Of a stretch of 41,007 nt of DNA, positions 1 to 8,259 are shown in pieces; positions within the stretch are counted from its first letter, which is position 1, and every line of letters begins with the position of its first letter. The notes beneath the pieces are model-generated. The model saw only the letters and a list, made by a program, of their open reading frames with translations, did no database searches and was not told where the DNA came from. The stretch comes from Clostridia bacterium (GTDB lineage Bacteria; Bacillota; Clostridia; Christensenellales; Borkfalkiaceae), in assembly GCA_021204585.1 (NCBI GenBank), contig JAJPZC010000120.1, forward strand, positions 1 through 41,007. Direction: 5' to 3'. A program made the position numbers and the translations under genes.

Positions 1-286
1 AATGAGGCTGCACGTTGCAGTACTCGCAGCCGAACAGCTCCTTGAGCCTCTCCCTTGCAAGGTTCTCCGCAATGTCCACAAACTGGCATCCGCCATAGTA
101 CCTGTGGGCGGGATACCCTTCCGCATACTTGTTGGTGAGATGGCTGCCTGCAGCTGCCATAACAGCCGGGGACACAAAGTTCTCACTGGCGATGAGCTCT
201 ATGTTGTTCTGCTGGCGTCCAAGCTCCAGACGGAGCGCTTCCGCTATCTCCGGGTCTGTCTTTTCTATGAGGGCAATGTCTATCAT
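1..286 (-). CDS. glyA: Serine hydroxymethyltransferase, N-terminal part (runs off the window)
   Basis: Minus-strand translation [95 protein letters not shown]; typical SHMT N-terminus. Confidence 0.95.
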   Translation of the reverse strand, partial: MIDIALIEKTDPEIAEALRLELGRQQNNIELIASENFVSPAVMAAAGSHLTNKYAEGYPAHRYYGGCQFVDIAENLARERLKELFGCEYCNVQPH

Positions 287-432
287 GTCTGCACATCCTT
301 GTAGAATTTATATGATCGTACCTTCGGTACAATGATATCTGTTTTAAGCACCCCTGTCATTTGCGCAGCCTTTGGCCGGGGCTACCCCGTGAGACGGAGC
401 CTTGCATGAATCCCGCAGGGCATTGAATGGGG

Positions 433-1122
433 CTACTCCAGCCCCTCTAAGTCATCCAGGGGAAGGGAAAAGCCAGGCATGAAGTGCCGGAAGAAGTACT
501 CCACTTCAGGCATGTTGCGGGAGTCCAGGTCTTCCTTTATGCTCTTCTCCGCCTTCACGAACTCATCATTTCCGCACCGGCCCTCTTCCACGCACTTTAT
601 GTATGCGGACAGCCTGTCTGCGGCCTTCATGAGTTTGTACTCATATGAGTCTTTGTCCGGCATCATGTACTTTGCCATTTCGCCCTGGAGCTCCTCCGGA
701 AGGGTGCCAAGAAGCTTGTCTGAAGCCCGCTCCTCCAGGTCTCCGTATGCTCCCCGCATGGACTTGTTGAAGTACTTTATGGGCGTGGGAAGGTCTCCCG
801 TCATGACCTCGCTGCACTCATGATACACTGCGTACAGCGCCGTCTTTGAGGCGTCTGCGGTGCCGTGGAAGACTTCATTGTTTATGAGCGCAAGGCAGTG
901 CGCAAGCATGACAACCATCTGTGAGTGCTCCATAATATTCTCCTCACGGACGGATCTCATAAGAGCCCACCTCTTTATGTACTTCATGCGGTCCATGAAG
1001 GCATAGAAGTTGTATGTCTTAGGCTCCTCTTCAGTTGTCTGCTCCGGGGCCTTGAGGCCCTGCGTATCTTCCTGCACCGCCTGCATCTCCGTGGCAGGCC
1101 GCTTGCCCGCCGTGCCGGTCAT
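433..1122 (-). CDS. yfbR: HD-domain 5'-nucleotidase, YfbR-like
   Basis: Translation contains YNFYAFMDRMKYIKRWALMRSVREENIMEHSQMVVMLAH...YHECSEVMTGDLPTPIKYFN, the HD / 5'-deoxynucleotidase pattern. Start set at the in-frame ATG with upstream AGGAGG. Confidence 0.85.
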   Translation of the reverse strand: MTGTAGKRPATEMQAVQEDTQGLKAPEQTTEEEPKTYNFYAFMDRMKYIKRWALMRSVREENIMEHSQMVVMLAHCLALINNEVFHGTADASKTALYAVYHECSEVMTGDLPTPIKYFNKSMRGAYGDLEERASDKLLGTLPEELQGEMAKYMMPDKDSYEYKLMKAADRLSAYIKCVEEGRCGNDEFVKAEKSIKEDLDSRNMPEVEYFFRHFMPGFSLPLDDLEGLE

Positions 1123-1217
1123 TAAAGCCGGCCTCCTGCCGCCATGCGGCAACATATGACATTATATACGCTCCAAAAGGAAATCGCAATTTCCTTTGCG
1201 CCGTTTTGGTCAAGATT

Positions 1218-1233
1218 TTGCCCCTTGGGGCAA
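1218..1233 (-). terminator. Candidate intrinsic terminator downstream of dxr
   Basis: Minus strand TTGCCCC-AA-GGGGCAAAATCTT: perfect stem followed by a short A/T run. Confidence 0.45.
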
Positions 1234-1285
1234 CTTTTCTGCACAGGCCCCGGGTGCCTGTGTATTATGCCGTGGTGTCTGTGCA

Positions 1286-2395
1286 TTATGCCCTGGATAT
1301 CCTGCGCACGGCCTCCTGCGCCTTTGCACGGGCCTCTGCGTCAGCAAGTGGCAGCACCTGCTCTTCCGGGGCGGGCCCGGAGAGGTATCCTGCGGCCACG
1401 GACTCGCAGACGGACAGAATGTCCGTAAAGCTTATGCGGCCGTCTAAGAAGGCCTGCACGGCCACTTCATCCGCTGCGTTGAAGATGCATGGCAGCATGC
1501 CGCCCGCCTTGCCGCATGCAAGGGCAAGAGAGTACAGAGGATAATCTGCGGGATTGAGGGGTTCAAAGTCCAGCGAGAAGGGACGGGTGAAGTCCAGTCC
1601 CGTGAGGGACGTGGGACACCGGTCCGGATACGTGAGGGCCAGCTGGATGGGCACTTCCATGGAAGGGATGCTCATCTGCGCAAGGTATGCGCCGTCTTCA
1701 TATCCCACGAGGGAATGAATTACGCTCTGGGGCTGCAGGACGGTCTTTATGCTGTCATACGGCACACCGAAGAGTGCGTGGGCCTCTATGACCTCGTATG
1801 CCTTGTTCACGAGGGTTGCAGAGTCTACGGTAATCTTTCTGCCCATCTTCCACGTGGGATGCTTCAATGCCTCCGCAGGGGTAACGTTCTCCAGAGTGGC
1901 AAAGTCACGGCCGCGGAATGGGCCGCCGCTGGCCGTCAAGACCAGCTCCTTAACCGGCGTGGACTTGCTGAAGTGCATGCACTGCCATATGGCAGAGTGT
2001 TCACTGTCCACAGGGATGATCTCAGAGCCGCTCCAGTTTGCTGCAGGGATGATGTAATCCGCCCCGCACACGAGACTCTCTTTGTTTGCCAGGGCCAGCG
2101 TCTTGCCGCTGTGCACGGCCTCCAGGCTGTATGCAAAGCCTGCAAAGCCTCCGGCTGCGTTGAAGCATATGTCCGCCTCATCGCAGGTGAACTCCTCCTC
2201 CGCCACACCGTCCGGGGAATTCTCTTCCGCCGCAGAGCATATGGGACGGAACTCCTCCACGAGGGCCTGGAACTCAGGAGTGTTCCGGCGGGTGGTGAGC
2301 GACACTATTCTGTATTTGTCCGGGTTCCTGCGTACTATGTCCAGGACCTGACGTCCTATGCTTCCGCAGCATCCCGCAAGGGCTATGTTCTTCAT
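1286..2395 (-). CDS. dxr: 1-deoxy-D-xylulose 5-phosphate reductoisomerase
   Basis: MKNIALAGCCGSIGRQVLDIVRRNPDKYRIVSLTT...ALANKESLVCGAD...PVDSEHSAIWQC...HPTWKMGRKITVDSATLVNK; canonical DXR motifs. Confidence 0.97.
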   Translation of the reverse strand: MKNIALAGCCGSIGRQVLDIVRRNPDKYRIVSLTTRRNTPEFQALVEEFRPICSAAEENSPDGVAEEEFTCDEADICFNAAGGFAGFAYSLEAVHSGKTLALANKESLVCGADYIIPAANWSGSEIIPVDSEHSAIWQCMHFSKSTPVKELVLTASGGPFRGRDFATLENVTPAEALKHPTWKMGRKITVDSATLVNKAYEVIEAHALFGVPYDSIKTVLQPQSVIHSLVGYEDGAYLAQMSIPSMEVPIQLALTYPDRCPTSLTGLDFTRPFSLDFEPLNPADYPLYSLALACGKAGGMLPCIFNAADEVAVQAFLDGRISFTDILSVCESVAAGYLSGPAPEEQVLPLADAEARAKAQEAVRRISRA

Positions 2396-2718
2396 GTCTG
2401 TATCCGTGTGGGTATGGATCTGTATGCGCACCCAGCTGCGGGCCGGCCAAAGGAGGCCCGGGATGTGCGCTTCTTTTAAAAAAGGCCACGGCTTACGTGA
2501 CCTTTGTACGCTGTCTTTGTATGCTGTTGTACATGCGCCCAGATGCTCTCTGCGGGCCTAAAATGCTGACCGCAGGAATGCGTTAGAAGGCACTTATATG
2601 CGTTTGTACGGCCTCTAAGAGCCCTGTATGAAGGCCTGCGTGAAGGTCTGTATGAGCCCTGCATTAGACAGGCTGCGAGACCTGCGGCAGGGACGGAAAG
2701 GACGGGTCCTGAGGACGG

Positions 2719-3738
2719 TTATCCTATTATGGTGCCGAAGCAGATGAGGCATACAAGGCCGCAGGCAAGCAAGCTGTCTACACGGTCCAGGACGCCGCCG
2801 TGGGCGCCGAGGAGATGGCCCATGTCCTTGATGTCGCACTCGCGCTTTATGGCGCTCTCAAAGAGGTCTCCTATGATTGCAAGGACGGCTCCCACGAGGC
2901 CTATGAGGGCGAACACGAGTATGGGAGATATGGCCTCGCTTGTGAAGGTGAGGTATACTTCGTTGTATGCGTACGTGGTGCCCATAACGGTGCCGTTAAG
3001 GCCGCCGAGGTAATAGATGACCACGAAGGCAAGAAGGCCGCCCACGATGCCGCCGATGAGGCCCCCTGCGGCGCCTATCACCGTCTTGTTAGGGGAAAGC
3101 TGCGGGGCAAGCTTCAAGGGCACGAAGCGCTTTAAGGCAGAGCCGATGAGGAATGCGAAGGTGTCCGTGAGAACGGTTATAAGGAACAGCGCAAGCATGC
3201 CTGCCATGGAGTTGGAGGCAAGATGGTTTATGGCCGCAAGGCACGTGGGCAGGAGGCCGCAGTACAGCATGCACAGGGAGCATGTCGCCATGCCCTTGAC
3301 GGGGCTGTTCCTGTGGTCGAAGACGGATACGAGGGCAAGGATCACTTCGTATACGCACAGGGTGCATATCATTGCGAGATAGCCCTGGTCCATGAGCATC
3401 TTCGTGAGAACGAAGAGCACCACCACTATGCCGCAGAAGGCAATGGTCACGGCCTTCTGGATGTATGACACGCCGCCCATGGCCTTTAAGAATTCTATGG
3501 AGCCGAGGACAGCTATTGCGCAGAAGAAGACGTCAAACCCAAGGGAGCCCCAGCCGTCCGGAACGCACCACTTCAGGGTGAACAGGGCGGTCCAGAGGGC
3601 CACGTAGAGAACGCTCACCAGCGTCCTTCCCCCCTTCTTGCCCTGCTTTATTGTCTGGACATTTGCCTCAGGCTGGCCGCCTGCGGTACCCTTCGAGGCC
3701 TGTGTTGTCGTTTGTGTATTGCTTTTCATGTCAAGCAT
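2719..3738 (-). CDS. cdsA: Phosphatidate cytidylyltransferase
   Basis: Multi-TM protein with LSPNKTVIGAAGGLIGG and GDLFESAIKRECDIKDMGHLLGAHGGVLDRVDSLL (CdsA signature). Confidence 0.95.
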   Translation of the reverse strand: MLDMKSNTQTTTQASKGTAGGQPEANVQTIKQGKKGGRTLVSVLYVALWTALFTLKWCVPDGWGSLGFDVFFCAIAVLGSIEFLKAMGGVSYIQKAVTIAFCGIVVVLFVLTKMLMDQGYLAMICTLCVYEVILALVSVFDHRNSPVKGMATCSLCMLYCGLLPTCLAAINHLASNSMAGMLALFLITVLTDTFAFLIGSALKRFVPLKLAPQLSPNKTVIGAAGGLIGGIVGGLLAFVVIYYLGGLNGTVMGTTYAYNEVYLTFTSEAISPILVFALIGLVGAVLAIIGDLFESAIKRECDIKDMGHLLGAHGGVLDRVDSLLACGLVCLICFGTIIG

Positions 3739-3744
3739 CTGATG

Positions 3745-4488
3745 TCATTCGCCGGACTTGATTTTCCCGTAGCGCCTGTCGCGCTTAGAGAAGTCCAGCA
3801 ACGCCTTATCCAGCTCCCCGCACGTGAAGTCGGGAAACAGCACGTCTGTAAAGTACAGCTCCGCATAGGCTGCCTGGTACAGAAGAAAGTTGGAGATCCT
3901 CTTCTCCCCGCCAGTGCGGATTATGAGGTCCACGTCCGGAACCCCGTGTGTATATAATAGGTCATGGAAGCTCTCGTCCGTATACCGGGCCGGAAGCCGC
4001 CCTTCAAGGGCGTCCCTGTGGGCCTGCAGCGCTGCTGCGTTCACCGCCTGCAGTATCTCGGCCCTGCCGCCGTAGTTTATGGCGAACTGGAAATGGAAGG
4101 TGGCGTCCTTCGGCGAGTTCACCTCCGCATCATAGAGCTTTGCGGCAATGTCCGCAGGGAGCGGAGACATATCCCCCAGAATGCGCACGGCGGCGTGCCG
4201 CTTGTACAGCTCCTGAATGCTCTTTCCAAAGTATGAGCGTATAAGGCTGTACAGCCCGTCCAGCTCTTCCTTGGAGCGGCTCATGTTCTCTGTGGAGAGG
4301 GCGTATACGGTGAAGTACTCCACTCCGAGGTCCTGCGCATGCCGGGCAAGCTCCTCCATGCGCTCCACGCCTGCCTTGTGGCCTGCGTTGCGAGGCAGCA
4401 GACGCTTCTTGGCCCAGCGGCCGTTGCCGTCCATTATGATTCCCACGTGACGCGGGATGTTTGTAACCTGCTCCCCGGAAAGTGTCAT
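3745..4488 (-). CDS. uppS: Isoprenyl transferase (undecaprenyl diphosphate synthase family)
   Basis: IPRHVGIIMDGNGRWAKKRLLPRNAGHKAGVERM...DVDLIIRTGGEKRISNFLLYQAAYAELYFTDVLFPDF. Confidence 0.97.
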   Translation of the reverse strand: MTLSGEQVTNIPRHVGIIMDGNGRWAKKRLLPRNAGHKAGVERMEELARHAQDLGVEYFTVYALSTENMSRSKEELDGLYSLIRSYFGKSIQELYKRHAAVRILGDMSPLPADIAAKLYDAEVNSPKDATFHFQFAINYGGRAEILQAVNAAALQAHRDALEGRLPARYTDESFHDLLYTHGVPDVDLIIRTGGEKRISNFLLYQAAYAELYFTDVLFPDFTCGELDKALLDFSKRDRRYGKIKSGE

Positions 4489-4490
4489 GG

Positions 4491-5057
4491 CTAGATGGTC
4501 ATGATCTCCTTCTCTTTCTCAGAAACCATGTCATCCACCTTGGAGATGGCCTTCTTGGTGTAGTCCTCAACGTCCAGTTCGGCGTTGTCGCACTCATCCT
4601 CGGAGAGTGTCTTTGCCGTCCTGTGCTTCTTTATGGACTCCATTGCCTCGCGGCGCACGTTGCGGCAGGCAACCTTTGCATCCTCGCCCATCTTGCGTAT
4701 GTCCTTGCAGAGGTCCTTTCTGCGCTCCTCCGTAAGCTGCGGGAACACAAGGCGTATCACCTTGCCGTCATTGTTGGGATGGATGCCTATGTTGGAGACC
4801 TGTATGGCCTTCTCAACGGGCTTTAATAGGGATGAATCCCACGGAGCTATGACGAGGCACCTGCCTTCCTGCACGGAAATGGTTGCCACCTGGTTTATGG
4901 GCGTGTCCACTCCGTAATAGCTCACGCACACCTTGTCCAGGATGTGCGGGTTGGCTCTGCCGGCCCTTATGGAGGCGTAATTCTCCGCAAGGACGCTCTG
5001 TGACTTAGACAGCTTGTCATCCAGCGTAAGCAGGATCTCGTCTACCTCATCGCTCAT
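4491..5057 (-). CDS. frr: Ribosome recycling factor
   Basis: SVLAENYASIRAGRANPHILDKVCVSYYGVDTPINQVATISVQEGRCLVIAPWD...LTEERRKDLCKDIRKMGEDAKVACRNVRREA. Confidence 0.97.
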   Translation of the reverse strand: MSDEVDEILLTLDDKLSKSQSVLAENYASIRAGRANPHILDKVCVSYYGVDTPINQVATISVQEGRCLVIAPWDSSLLKPVEKAIQVSNIGIHPNNDGKVIRLVFPQLTEERRKDLCKDIRKMGEDAKVACRNVRREAMESIKKHRTAKTLSEDECDNAELDVEDYTKKAISKVDDMVSEKEKEIMTI

Positions 5058-5197
5058 AATAATACTCCTTTCATATATGGGCCTGAGTTGGCCCTGTATG
5101 GCCTCAAATGAGACCCCTTAAAGCCCGTTTGCGGGCACTTATAGCTGATTCAAGGCCTTCCGGCAAACCTTGGCGGTGCCGCCTTGACGGTGCCCGG

Positions 5198-5239
5198 AAA
5201 AGCAGCAAGACAACAGGGATTCCGGAGGAATACTGCTGC
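5198..5239 (-). terminator. Candidate intrinsic terminator downstream of pyrH
   Basis: Minus strand GCAGCA...ATTCC-TCC-GGAAT...TGCTGC-TTTT. Confidence 0.4.
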
Positions 5240-5263
5240 CTTTGACTGGTGCCCTGCGAGGGG

Positions 5264-5986
5264 CTATTTGTTGTCTATGATGGTTCCTAAGGGCTCTCCG
5301 CAGACCACGCGGACTATGGAGTTGTCCACGTCCAGGCCGAAGGCGTGAACGGGTATGTTGTTCTCCATGCACATTGTTGCGGCCGTGGTGTCCATGGCCT
5401 TGATGCCGTTCTTTATGATGTCCATGTAATTGATGTGGTCATACTTCACGGCGTCCGGGTTCTCGCGGGGGTCTGAGTCATAGATGCCGTCTATGTTCTT
5501 TGCCATCATGAGGACGTCCGCCTGTATCTCGCATGCCCTCTGGGCTGCCGCCGTGTCCGTGGAGCAGTACGGGTTGCCCGTGCCGCAGGCCATGATTACG
5601 ACCCTACCCCTCTCGAAGTGGTGCAGGGCTTTTCTTAATATGTAAGGCTCCGCAACAGAGGTCATGATAAGAGCCGTCTGCACCCTTGTGGGGATGCCCC
5701 TCTGCTCTAAGGCGTCCATCATGGCAAGCGAGTTCATGACCGTTGCCAGCATGCCCATATGGTCTGCCGTGGTCCTGTCCATGTTCTTGCCCTGGCGCCC
5801 GCGCCAGAAGTTGCCGCCGCCAATGACCAGCGCTATCTGCACGCCCATGTCATGCACAATTTTGAGCTGGTCCACAACGTGCGCTATGACCTCTTCGTCC
5901 AGTCCGTGCCCCTGCGGGCCTGCGAGTGCCTCGCCGGAAAGCTTTATGAGAACTCTCTTATACTGTGGTTTATACGCTGGTTCCAT
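5264..5986 (-). CDS. pyrH: UMP kinase
   Basis: YKRVLIKLSGEALAGPQGHGLDEEVI...ALVIGGGNFWRGRQGKNMDRTTADHMGMLATVMNSLAM...GTGNPYCSTDTAAAQRACEIQADVLMMAKNIDGIYDSDP. Confidence 0.97.
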   Translation of the reverse strand: MEPAYKPQYKRVLIKLSGEALAGPQGHGLDEEVIAHVVDQLKIVHDMGVQIALVIGGGNFWRGRQGKNMDRTTADHMGMLATVMNSLAMMDALEQRGIPTRVQTALIMTSVAEPYILRKALHHFERGRVVIMACGTGNPYCSTDTAAAQRACEIQADVLMMAKNIDGIYDSDPRENPDAVKYDHINYMDIIKNGIKAMDTTAATMCMENNIPVHAFGLDVDNSIVRVVCGEPLGTIIDNK

Positions 5987-6014
5987 ATGCCCTCTCGTAA
6001 ATTTGCTATCCCGT

Positions 6015-6043
6015 ATTATACCAAAGGCTTTTCCAAAATGCAA
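6015..6043 (-). promoter_or_regulatory. Sigma70-type promoter for pyrH
   Basis: Minus strand TTGCAT-17 nt-TATAAT with extended -10 TGG (TTTGGTATAATACGG). Confidence 0.6.
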
Positions 6044-6258
6044 GAGATACACACCTCAAATACCTTGCATTTGGACCGAACCCCGCAAGACGGATTGCAA
6101 GGACTGTAATATCCGCCGAAAAACTCACATATCATGCGAATTTTCTCCCCCGCAAAGGGTCTTGAGATAGCCCACAGGAAGCCCTCCTGAAGGCTGTATA
6201 ATGGCATACGGCGCTCTGCTCTTTGCCCAGCAGGGCGCTGATGCCAGGAAGTAAACTA

Positions 6259-6282
6259 ATCCCCGCCTGGAAGGACGGGGAT
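6259..6282 (-). terminator. Candidate terminator downstream of tsf
   Basis: Minus strand ATCCCCG-TCCTTCCAGG-CGGGGAT followed by TAGTTTACTT. Confidence 0.5.
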
Positions 6283-6313
6283 GAAAGGATCAATGTTTGG
6301 CTGGAGGAGTGGA

Positions 6314-7216
6314 TTAGTCTTTCTTTGCGGATGCAACCTGCTGAGCTATCTCGTCCTCAAGGTTTGTGGACTTCTTCTCGATGCCCTCGCCCATCTCGTA
6401 GCGTACGAAACGCTTTACGGCGAACTTCTTGCCGATGACCTGCTTTACCTTCTGGGAGTCATCCTTTACGAATGCCTGCTCAAGGAGGCAGTTGTCTGAA
6501 TAGAACTTACCCATCTTGCCGGATACTATCTTCTCAAGGACGGCTTCGGGCTTGTTGGCCATCTTGGGGTCTTCCTTCATCTGGGCGATCTGGATGGCCT
6601 TCTCCTTTGCAAGAACGTCTTCGGGAACGTCCTCGGGTGCAAGGTATGAGGGACGGGATGCTGCTATCTGAAGGGCTATGTCGTGGAGCGTCTCCTTGTA
6701 GTCTCCGTTGCAGCCGGTAGCCTCAACCATGACGCCGGACTTTCCGCCCATGTGGATGTATGTCTCAATCTCCCCTTCGGCCTCATATACGGTGAAGCGG
6801 CGGATGGAGATCTTCTCGCCTATGGTGAACGTTGCGTTCTGGATGACGTCCTTGACTGTCCCGTCTCCGAGAGGGCATGCAAGCAGAGCCTCTACGTCTG
6901 CGGGCTTGCTGTCTGCTATGACTTTGCCCACCTGGTCCAGGATGGCGTGGAACTTCTCTCCGCGGGATACGAAGTCGCTCTCACAGTTTATCTCAAGCAG
7001 AACGCCGGTGCTGCCGTATACGTATGCGGCAACGCAGCCCTCTGCGGCCACTCTTGATTCCTTCTTTATTGCCTTGGCTATGCCCCTCTCTCTGAGCAGG
7101 TCTGCTGCCTTCTCCATGTCTCCGTCTGCGTCGGTGAGGGCCTTCTTGCAGTCAAGCATTCCGGCGCCGCTCTTCTCACGGAGCGCCATTACGTCTTTAG
7201 CGGTAAATGCTGCCAT
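6314..7216 (-). CDS. tsf: Translation elongation factor Ts
   Basis: FTAKDVMALREKSGAGMLDCKKALTDADGDMEKAADLLRERGIAKAIKKESRVAAEGCV. Confidence 0.98.
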   Translation of the reverse strand: MAAFTAKDVMALREKSGAGMLDCKKALTDADGDMEKAADLLRERGIAKAIKKESRVAAEGCVAAYVYGSTGVLLEINCESDFVSRGEKFHAILDQVGKVIADSKPADVEALLACPLGDGTVKDVIQNATFTIGEKISIRRFTVYEAEGEIETYIHMGGKSGVMVEATGCNGDYKETLHDIALQIAASRPSYLAPEDVPEDVLAKEKAIQIAQMKEDPKMANKPEAVLEKIVSGKMGKFYSDNCLLEQAFVKDDSQKVKQVIGKKFAVKRFVRYEMGEGIEKKSTNLEDEIAQQVASAKKD

Positions 7217-7234
7217 ATTATTGTTCCTCCGGGA

Positions 7235-8014
7235 TTATTCCTCTGCTGCAGGTGCGGCCTCTGCTGCCTCTTCGGGTGCGGAGTCTATTGCGCCTTCCGC
7301 TGCGGCTGCCTCAGGCGTCACTTCATATGCCTCGCCCTGGTTTGCCTCTATGACGGCGTTGGCGATGACGGAAGAGATGAGCTTGACGGCTCTGATGGCG
7401 TCATCGTTTCCGGGGATGACATAGTCTATGAGGTCGGGGTCGCAGTTTGTATCTGTGATTGCCACGATGGGTATGTTGAGCTTTCTAGCCTCCTTGACAG
7501 CTATGTCCTCGTTGTGGGGATCTACGATGAAGACCACTCCGGGAAGCTTTGTCATGTTCCTGATTCCCTCAAGGTTGGCCTGGAGCTTGCCGTACGTCTT
7601 CTTGAGATTGAGCACTTCTTTCTTGGGAAGAAGGTCAAACTCGCCGCTTGCCTCCATCTTCTCAAGCTTGGTCATGTAGTCGATGCGGGTGCGTATAGTC
7701 TTGAAGTTGGTGAGCGTGCCGCCCAGCCAGCGGGAGTTGATGTAGAACATGCCGCACCTTGTGGCCTCGTCCTTCACTGCGTCCTGCGCCTGCTTCTTTG
7801 TTCCTACGAACAGCACGGTCTTGCCGGCCTTGACGCTGTCCACGACAAAGTTGTACGCCTCTTCCACCTTCTGAACGGTTATCTGAAGGTCTATGATGTG
7901 GATGTCATTCCTTGCGGCGTAAATGTACTTCGCCATCTTGGGGTTCCACTTCCTTGTCTGATGCCCGAAATGCACGCCGGCCTCAAGCAACTGCTTCATG
8001 GAAATAACTGCCAT
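7235..8014 (-). CDS. rpsB: 30S ribosomal protein S2
   Basis: [39 protein letters not shown]...[17 protein letters not shown]. Confidence 0.98.
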   Translation of the reverse strand: MAVISMKQLLEAGVHFGHQTRKWNPKMAKYIYAARNDIHIIDLQITVQKVEEAYNFVVDSVKAGKTVLFVGTKKQAQDAVKDEATRCGMFYINSRWLGGTLTNFKTIRTRIDYMTKLEKMEASGEFDLLPKKEVLNLKKTYGKLQANLEGIRNMTKLPGVVFIVDPHNEDIAVKEARKLNIPIVAITDTNCDPDLIDYVIPGNDDAIRAVKLISSVIANAVIEANQGEAYEVTPEAAAAEGAIDSAPEEAAEAAPAAEE

Positions 8015-8134
8015 ACAATCCTCCGTTTACCTCCCCGCGGGCTACTTTACACGGCGCATGATACACGGCAACTAACAGATTTTTGCCGTCACGGAGCGCC
8101 CGCCCCACGGGTGTGAATTTTTTACAGCTTTGTC

Positions 8135-8163
8135 ATTCTAACAGACTTTCATATAATTGTAAA
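8135..8163 (-). promoter_or_regulatory. Promoter of the rpsB-tsf unit
   Basis: Minus strand TTTACA-17 nt-TAGAAT about 120 nt upstream of the rpsB start. Confidence 0.55.
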
Positions 8164-8259
8164 GCACTTTTGCCTGCCGCAATTCCCGTCCGGCGTCTTT
8201 TTTTGCCTCTTACAGACGCCAAAACCGCCATCCTGCAGGCTCTTATGCCTTCCTGGAGC

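Noticed and set aside
427-445. GGGGCT-actcc-AGCCCC hairpin overlapping the yfbR stop codon
   Set aside because: No following T run on either strand; may be incidental GC-rich complementarity.
8192-8219. GGCGTC...GACGCC hairpin near the methyltransferase 3' end
   Set aside because: Only a 6-bp stem with a 16-nt loop and no T tract after it on the minus strand; too weak to call a terminator.
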